DNA from: Muscardinus avellanarius
Taxonomy: Eukaryota; Chordata; Mammalia; Rodentia; Gliridae
Assembly (NCBI GenBank): GCA_963383645.1
Contig: OY726563.1
Span: 26,010,821-26,074,820, forward strand
Direction: 5' to 3'
Length of the DNA: 64,000 nucleotides
This document shows, piece by piece, positions 57,352 to 64,000 of the stretch; position 1 is the first letter of the stretch, and the number at the start of each line of letters is the position of its first letter. The notes below the pieces were generated by a model, which saw nothing but the letters and a program-made list of their open reading frames with translations, made no database searches and was not told the origin of the DNA. Both the position numbers and the translations under genes were made by a program.

Positions 57352-57565
57352 ACCAAAGTTTCTTTTTAATATAGTATTCAAGATTCTACCCAGAGCAATA
57401 AGACAAGAGAAGGAAATCAAAGGGCTACAAATAAGAAAAGAAAAACTGCAACTATCTTTATTTGCAGATGGCATGCTCTTATACTTAGAAGACCAACTAA
57501 ATTCAACCAAAAGACTTTTAGAAATGATTAACAAATTCAGCAGTGTCTGGATACAAAATCAATCT
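57352..57565 (+). mobile_element. LINE-1 ORF2 reverse-transcriptase fragment
   Basis: gagcaataagacaagagaag and tctttatttgcagatggcat, then aaaagacttttagaaatgat and aacaaattcagcagtgtctg. Translated, the RT active-site motif reads FADG instead of FADD, followed by MLLYLED and LLEMINKF. Catalytically dead. Confidence 0.9.
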
Positions 57566-57880
57566 ATGGAACCAGCTAAGATGTCCATCAACAGATGACT
57601 GGATTACAAAACTATGGGATATATACACATTGGAATTCTACTCAGCCATGAACAAGAACAAAATTATGTCCTGTTCTGGGAAATGAATGGAACTGAAAAA
57701 CATGCTAAGTGAGATTAGTCAGTCACAAAAAGTGAATTGTTGGATATTATTTTTCATGCAGAAGCAATGAAGAAATTGGGACACAGGAGAGACTCTAGAC
57801 GAAGGAAGAGAAACCAGAGTAGAGTGAAGTAGGGAACCTAACTGAGGGAGATGGAAGGGAAATAATAATAAACCTTCGCT
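57566..57880 (+). mobile_element. LINE-1 3' region joined by internal deletion
   Basis: From ctatggaaccagctaagatg through gatgactggattacaaaact, gctaagtgagattagtcagt and gactctagacgaaggaagag. It follows the RT fragment directly although L1 normally has over 1 kb between them, so an internal deletion joined them. No A-tail follows. Confidence 0.88.
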
Positions 57881-58699
57881 GAGCACGGGACCTGGCACAT
57901 TGTGACCATCAGAAAAAAAAAACTCATTTTTTATGAAGGTATCAATCATTGTTTTCAAACCACATTTCTACATTTTCCCTAGAAGATCTGAAACTAATGA
58001 AGAACCATAACCAGGCAAGGCAAAATAAAGAAAGAAACATAATTTTCAAGATCCTTTCAGTTGCGTATAAACACCCCCAAATATACATTACATTATCAAA
58101 TCACCTAAACGGAGAGACAGGTAAATCAACTCACTATTTGTTTAGTTCTTAAACAGAAAGTATTTTGACTGATGCTATCCTGATTCTTCCAATTTTTTTC
58201 TTTCCACATAATTTAATGGTTCCCATTCAACAATTTCACCTTCTATTATTTGTCATCACAAAATTTAAAAAGTAGCAAGCCAATTCATGGTTCTGAAAAC
58301 AGTTTGAAACATATAATATCATGTACAATGTCTCTACTAGTCATATATCATTCCATCAAACATGAATTTGCCATCACTATATTTCTTTAGGTTGAAAAAC
58401 CTAATGCATCCTTTGGAATGACCAATACCTTTCTGCCCCTCTCAACCACATCTATAAACTGAACCTCAAAAGTTGTACTAGCAGCTGGAGTTGAAATACT
58501 TCTATACAGTTCAAAGTCTTTACATCCAGCCACAGAGACAAATTGAAAATGTTATCTATATTTTAGGTGATAATATGATAATCCAAAGATGAGATATATC
58601 TTGATTATTTCTGTATTATTTATTTCTATTTTCTATGAAGTCTACTTCCACAAGATTACCCAGAATTCCATGCTAAGAAGGGTATGATAACAAATTGTC
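57881..58699. other. Unique DNA, no gene seen
   Basis: No repeat or exon recognised. Confidence 0.4.
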
Positions 58700-58916
58700 C
58701 TTTTTTTGTTTTCTTTTGTTTTGTGGTACTGGGGATGGAACCAAGGGGCATTCTACCTCCGAGCTACACCCCCAGCCCTATTTTTTATTCTTTATTTTGA
58801 AACAGGGTCTCACTGAGTTGCAGAGGGCCTCACTAAGTAGCTGAGGATGTCCACAAACCCTCTGGTCTCAGTCTCCAGAATGCGGGGATTACAAGTATGT
58901 GCCACCACTCCCAGCT
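58700..58916 (-). mobile_element. B1-ID dimeric SINE, antisense
   Basis: tgtggtactggggatggaac, gcattctacctccgagctac (ID), cagggtctcactgagttgca, tagctgaggatgtccacaaa and gtgccaccactcccagct (B1). Confidence 0.94.
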
Positions 58917-59499
58917 AAGAATGCATCATTTAATATTTCAATGGATATGTGATAAACATTTATCTTTATATTATAATGATATTATTTTATTCTGATATAA
59001 CTATCGAATAGCTTCAAATTATTAAATCCTTAAGGTTAGAATGGTCCAATTTATTATAGAGTAAATATAAAATGAAAATAAATAACATTTTTAGATAAAT
59101 GATGCATGGATTTATTTCATTTAAAATATTAGTTGGGCATGCATGCCAGAATGAGTGAATGCTGTGATTTGCTGGGTTTCCTAGGTTCAGAATAGTTTTT
59201 AAATCTCCAAATAATTTCAAAGTGTCAGATCACGAACTCTTCCCCAAATAATATCTACACTAATTTAAATCTTGGCAAATATTGCACCAGCAATTTATCT
59301 AATAATGAGCCCTCGTGTTCTGCCAATTTTTCAATTTCTTCCAATTTTTCTCAGCATCTTAAAGGATTCTGTTTACCAAAACAAAATGTATTTTGTATTT
59401 TATCCCTCCAATGTATTTCTCTAGAATGTCTGAAATTCCTATATGGTTGTGTGCCTGCATGTGTATGATGAACTAAAGAAGCAAACGGAATATACATTA
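58917..59499. other. AT-rich unique DNA, no gene seen
   Basis: No repeat or exon recognised. Confidence 0.4.
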
Positions 59500-60120
59500 G
59501 ATAACAAGTTTCCTACCAAATTTTCTCTCAACTCAGTCGACTCGTTTTTCAAATGCCGCTTAGGCATTCATCTTCTCCTTTAGGCTAAAAAGGGGGAAAT
59601 GCTTATGCCTTTAATTTGCTTCTTGTAGATAATTAAATTTTTATTATTCACACTAGTGTGCTATTGATGCTTTGGCTGATCCTTTAAACATCTGGCCTAC
59701 TGTTTAAAATGCATGGAGTGCACGATGTCAATCCTTGCTGATAATCAGAGGACCTTCAATTAAGTACCTTCAAAGCAACCAATGATAGACGAGAGAAAAG
59801 ATGGTACAAGTTTGCCAAAGAATTCTTTCATAGACTGATTCTCAAACGCAATTAGAATCACTTCTTTTGGCCTTGGAATTAATGAATTTTCATTAAAATT
59901 TAAATTTCAAATGATTCCAAGGATATCAAACTTGAGAAGTTGAGCTGATTGTCTACATAATAAATCACACCACAGGAACATGTCAAAAAGACTAATGCAA
60001 GTTCTTTGCCATCCAAAGTTTTGTTTCTCCTTGTCAGTGCTATGTGAATGTATATAATTGCTTTATTTTACTTGAAGCAGCTATAACTAAATCCCACTAT
60101 TAATAAATCCTCTATTCTTC
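59500..60120. other. Repeat-free span, candidate conserved noncoding DNA
   Basis: 620 bp lacking repeat signatures, with dense homeodomain-like cores (gataattaaatttttattat, ggaattaatgaattttcatt) and few homopolymers. No frame of note. Function is inference only. Confidence 0.28.
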
Positions 60121-60378
60121 TCTGGATTTTTTCAAATTATGGTTCCAAGGCTGTGACTGTAACAAATTCTACTATTAAAAAAAAGTGTGTTCTATTAATT
60201 GAATGTGAGGTGAAATTTTTTTAAATTGCTAGTTATTTTTTATACTAAGAAAATTTGCTTAAATGAGAACATAAATTCAAGTTAACATTCTGATTTCCAC
60301 ATTTTCTAGTATTTCAAAGTAAGGCTTAAATTCATAATACAGCTATCTTCTTTATTTGATAAAATAATAAAACACAAT

Positions 60379-60415
60379 ATGTGTGTGTCTGTGATGTGTG
60401 TGTGTGTGTGCGTGC
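60379..60415. repeat. (TG)n imperfect microsatellite
   Basis: TG/TC/TGA-interrupted repeat ending gtgtgcgtgc. Confidence 0.93.
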
Positions 60416-60459
60416 AGAGGCTTGTACACCTGTGTTTTAAGCAAGAACATTTAGCTTTT

Positions 60460-61030
60460 CATATATGTGGGTTCTGCATCCACGAACACAATCAACTAAA
60501 ATTAAAAAATAGTTAAAATGTGTTTGAACATGTACAGATTATTCTTGTCATTATTCCCTAAACAATACAGCATAACAACTATTTACATAGCATTTATATT
60601 GTGTTATGTATTTTAAGTAACTTAGAAACTATTTTAAATAGACTTAAGAATTTGTATATATTATATGAAAATACCATGCCATTTTATTTTTTTATTTTTT
60701 ATTTTTTATTTATTAGTGCAATGTATTCATGTATCATAATGGGATAAAAAACTTGTGTACACATATATGTACACATGAGGTGAAATGGATCATAGGAGTA
60801 TCTTCAGGTGAAAAAAAGAGATCCTATACAGGAGCAAACAAGGCAACCCAACTGAGGGGACAGGAAGGGGAAAGAAGGAAACGCTCTAAACACATGATGT
60901 ACTTAAATATATAGATGTCAACCACTAAACCATGTGATTTTATATAAGAGACTTGAGCATTTGTGGACTTTGGAATTCACAGGGAGATCCTGAAACCACT
61001 CCATGGCTACTAAAAATTGCATTATGGAAT
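60460..61030 (+). mobile_element. Tigger-type mariner element, split by LINE-1
   Basis: tgtgggttctgcatccacga, gaacatgtacagattattct, tgtcattattccctaaacaa, tacagcataacaactattta, catagcatttatattgtgtt and, after the L1, ttttatataagagacttgag, catttgtggactttggaatt and gagatcctgaaaccactcca form a continuous Tc1/mariner Tigger-type MER element once the L1 is removed. Confidence 0.85.
60688..60929 (-). mobile_element. LINE-1 tail insertion with 5' inversion
   Basis: T-rich run and antisense 3' end (ttagtgcaatgtattcatgt, atcataatgggataaaaaac) lie on the left. A sense L1 3' UTR segment (acccaactgaggggacagga, cacatgatgtacttaaatat) lies on the right. Flanking duplication ccatg(cc/tg)attttat at 60674-60687 and 60930-60943 encloses both, so it is one insertion. 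Confidence 0.87.
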
Positions 61031-61111
61031 ACATAAAAATGCGATCATGAAAGGTAGTACAATGTTTTGGCTGTACAGAACAACATCAACACTTTAAAAT
61101 GATAATAAATC

Positions 61112-61305
61112 ACTCAGGAATCTGCTCATGCCTGTAATTCTAGAATTTGGAAGGCTGAGACAGGACAATCACAGGTTTAAGGTCAGCCTCAACAACTTAG
61201 GGAGACCTTGAGCAACTTAGCAAGACCATTTAAAAAAATATTATGGCTGGGGGTGTGACCCAGAGGCAGAATGTCCCTTGGTTCAATTCCCAATGCCCCC
61301 CCACA
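61112..61305 (+). mobile_element. B1-ID dimeric SINE, older
   Basis: aatctgctcatgcctgtaat and gaatttggaaggctgagaca (B1), then tggctgggggtgtgacccag and cttggttcaattcccaatgc (ID). 5' end eroded. Confidence 0.9.
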
Positions 61306-63398
61306 AATAAAATAATAAAATTAAGAACTAAAGTAAATAGATAAATAATACTCATAAAATGATCTGGTGTGAAAGTCAATTGCTTTAATCTTCAATTTTG
61401 AATTAAAATAATAAGACAAAATAGATGGCAAGTTCTAGGCAGCATTTTGTTCAGTCTTTTAATGATTCTGACCAAAAAAAACTATAAATGTTTTCTTTAA
61501 AAATTGCCTCAACATAGTGAATCCTCCTAGATTAAAAACAATCTGACCAGTCTAAAGAAACATTTTCTTAAATGTGCCATACCCAAATGAAATAACCTTT
61601 AAGGAGTTAGGTTAATTCCCACTATACTGTTGTGGGCTTTTTTGGCATATTCTTTTTCATGTTTTTAGTTTGAATCTGACTAATAGCAATGCCATCAGTG
61701 GTTTATTTTCATTGTTCCTCACTTGTTTCATATGTTTAAATTTTGTATAGGATTCTGACTCTAGAGAAAATCCATTGAACAATTTTCTCTCATCCATTTA
61801 TCCATCAATCTTACCCAACAAGTATTTCTATAGAAATTAAATCACAGGCCCGAAGGCTTTTAAATACACACACAATTCTGTGGCTTTATGATGTGTTCAG
61901 AAACTGGGAAAATATAAGAAGTTGAAAAGAGGCACTTGATCTGTTTTAACGACTATATTATTTGTCCCCCATAATGTTTAAGTATTTCAGTGTATGGTCA
62001 ACTTAATGTCCATTGCTGAGCCCTTACTACTTCCTGCTCTTCTGTTGCCTGCCTATCCATGTGTGATTATTTTGGGTAATGATACACCCAACACCTGCAT
62101 TACATGCTGACATGTTAATCGTATTCTATTATACTGATATTGCATATATATTCTCATCTCATCTGTACTTTTACCACTGAGAATTAGAACCCACCTGCAA
62201 AATATTTAACTTCTGCAGCTAAAACAAAAACTGTGTCTTGCTTTCTTTTATTTCTATTACACATATCCCTGTATATCTGGATGCATAATAGTCAATGAAA
62301 ATAAATATATAGTTTTATGATATACTAGTAGGGATTACTTTATGGGCACAAATCCATGCTGTTATTTTTTGATCCACACTATATCACAACATAATTACTA
62401 ATGGTACATGGTTAGTAACATAATCTTTACAAAAAGTCTTAAATTAATGCAAAAATTGTTGAAAAAAGGAAAGTTCCTAATTCCATACAAATCACTTATT
62501 GTGGAAACTGGGGAATTTAGGTAGGTCTAAAATAACTGGTTTCATATTTAGTAAGACAATTAAATACAATTGAATATATGACTCATGGATTGGAATAATA
62601 TTTTAGAATCTACTATTTATAATTTTCAACATTAGCATGTTTTCTCACTGAAAACATGCAGAAAGAATAGGTAAAACATTTAGACAAATAAGAAAATAAT
62701 ATTTTTATCTTTCTTAAAAATTTTAGAATATACCATTAGTAGTTCAAGAACTGAAGAATAGATTGGTCATATAAAAGAAGTAGTGCTCACATTGTGATAA
62801 AAGGAAAAAAGGGTCATTGACATGATTTGACATAAAGAGTACTTTCTTACTCAATTTTTATTTTTAGGCACATTACATTAGTAACCATAATCATGCACAG
62901 TACATCATGGCAGGCTTTTGTACTTGTTCATGTCTCAAAGAATATTATTTTAAAATATGTGGAAAAAAACTACCTAGTAAATCTAAACTTGAAAAACTAC
63001 CTACATAATTCTATGACTAGCAGTAAAGTTAAGCATAGTTTTGAAAAATTAGGCTAAAAACATCTAATTGAAAAGTAAGCAGTAAACATTATTTGAAATT
63101 ATTTAGCCTAACATGGAAGTTAAGTATGTTGGAGGTATATAGTTCCAATTGTGTAAACCTTAAATTGGGACACATTGACCTAACAACTGGACAAAGTATT
63201 TGCAATCAATATTTCCAGGGAGAATTTAATAATTGGACCTTTTTATAGCAGAGACACGGTCCAATATTTATTAAGAAATAATTGGGATAGTACATCTGGA
63301 ATGTTAGAAGTTTGAGAACATTTTTATGGTTTCTGGTGATATTAGACCCAAGTACCTAAAATAACAACTGTCCTTAAAATTAAAAATACATTAACTCA
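61306..63398. other. 2.1 kb AT-rich unique DNA
   Basis: No gene, exon pair or dated repeat. 61940-62220 is slightly richer in GC. Confidence 0.4.
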
Positions 63399-63580
63399 TA
63401 GGGCATGGTGGCACGCACTTGTGATCTCATTATTTGGGAGGCTGAGACAGGAAGATCAGCAACTTAGTGAGGCCTTCTGCATCTTAGTGAAATCCTGTTT
63501 AAATTAAAAAATAAAAAATGGGGCTGGGAATATAGTTCAGAGGTAGAATGTCCCTGGGTTCAATCTTTAGCTCTGGAAAA
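63399..63580 (+). mobile_element. B1-ID dimeric SINE with short deletion
   Basis: gggcatggtggcacgcactt and ttatttgggaggctgagaca (B1, part of the centre missing), then ggggctgggaatatagttca and ctgggttcaatctttagctc (ID). Confidence 0.92.
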
Positions 63581-64000
63581 ATGAAAATATTGTAATTCTA
63601 TTTTGATATGATGCATAATAGTGAGTACTAGATTTTTAAGAAAAATAAGATAATTTTATATTTAAAAGGTTATTTGTCATATACATAGTCATGGTAGACA
63701 GGAACATTGAAAGACTTCAATGAATTATTCAAATACCAATAGAATTTTAGACAGTATTACTTTTTAGAAACAGTAGAGAAAGTTCTACAATTATCCAACC
63801 AAGTTTTAGCTATGTTATATATGGGGTTTAAATGCTTTTATATAGCATCTTTTGATTTTCTTTTATTTAAAACATTAAAAGAAATTTCAATGAAGCATTT
63901 TAACTGTGGTGATAGATTAATGACTGCATACAATTTCACTCACTTAATTTTATTTCAGCAAATCAGTCTTCAATTCCTACAGACCATCTGTGAATATTCA
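63581..64000. other. AT-rich unique DNA to window end
   Basis: No gene or repeat recognised. Confidence 0.4.

Overview
This window looks like gene-poor mammalian nuclear DNA, either intergenic or deep intronic. It is AT-rich and uncompacted. I found no protein-coding gene, no intact RNA gene, no CpG island and no bacterial or viral gene organisation. The longest reading frames (up to about 158 codons) fall in SINEs, LINEs and microsatellites or have no protein-like character.

The repeats point to a rodent of the squirrel-related group (Sciuromorpha: squirrel, mountain beaver or dormouse). About 19 copies are a dimeric SINE with a B1 (7SL-like) left half and an ID (tRNA-Ala-like) right half, the MEN / B1-dID architecture. 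Five ID monomers and many 5'-truncated LINE-1 3' ends, often ending in a caccaataaaa-type tail, accompany them. The species cannot be fixed from sequence alone. Older mammal-wide layers lie underneath: MIR, L2, MER5A, another hAT-type MER element and Tigger-type mariner elements.

Layout. 1-3.0 kb is mostly unique, with one old SINE. 3.0-6.4 kb is a stack of three young SINEs, a Tigger-type element, an unidentified GC-rich segment, two L1 3' ends and an L2. 6.4-18 kb holds MIR, L2, ID, MER5A and scattered SINEs. At 18.25-18.41 kb there is a full-length U1 snRNA retropseudogene on the minus strand that mimics an exon. 18.6-25.7 kb holds SINEs, MIRs and a dispersed 150-bp duplication. 26.2-27.1 kb and 35.0-36.8 kb are long L2 relics. 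30.3-34.8 kb is L1-rich. A broken pogo/Tigger-family transposase lies at 40.56-40.91 kb. 42-46 kb is very AT-rich and mostly unique. 46.5-50 kb holds MIR, L2, L1 and SINE. 52.9-57.9 kb is L1-dense. 58.7-64 kb holds SINEs and a Tigger-type element split by an inverted L1.

The most informative observations are the U1 retropseudogene, three L1 insertions with 5' inversions (twin-priming signature), the transposase relic, the 150-bp duplicated block, and several repeat-free spans that could be conserved noncoding elements. I looked for an undescribed biological system and did not find one. Coordinates of old repeats are good to roughly 10-40 bp because they were judged by eye against remembered consensus sequences.
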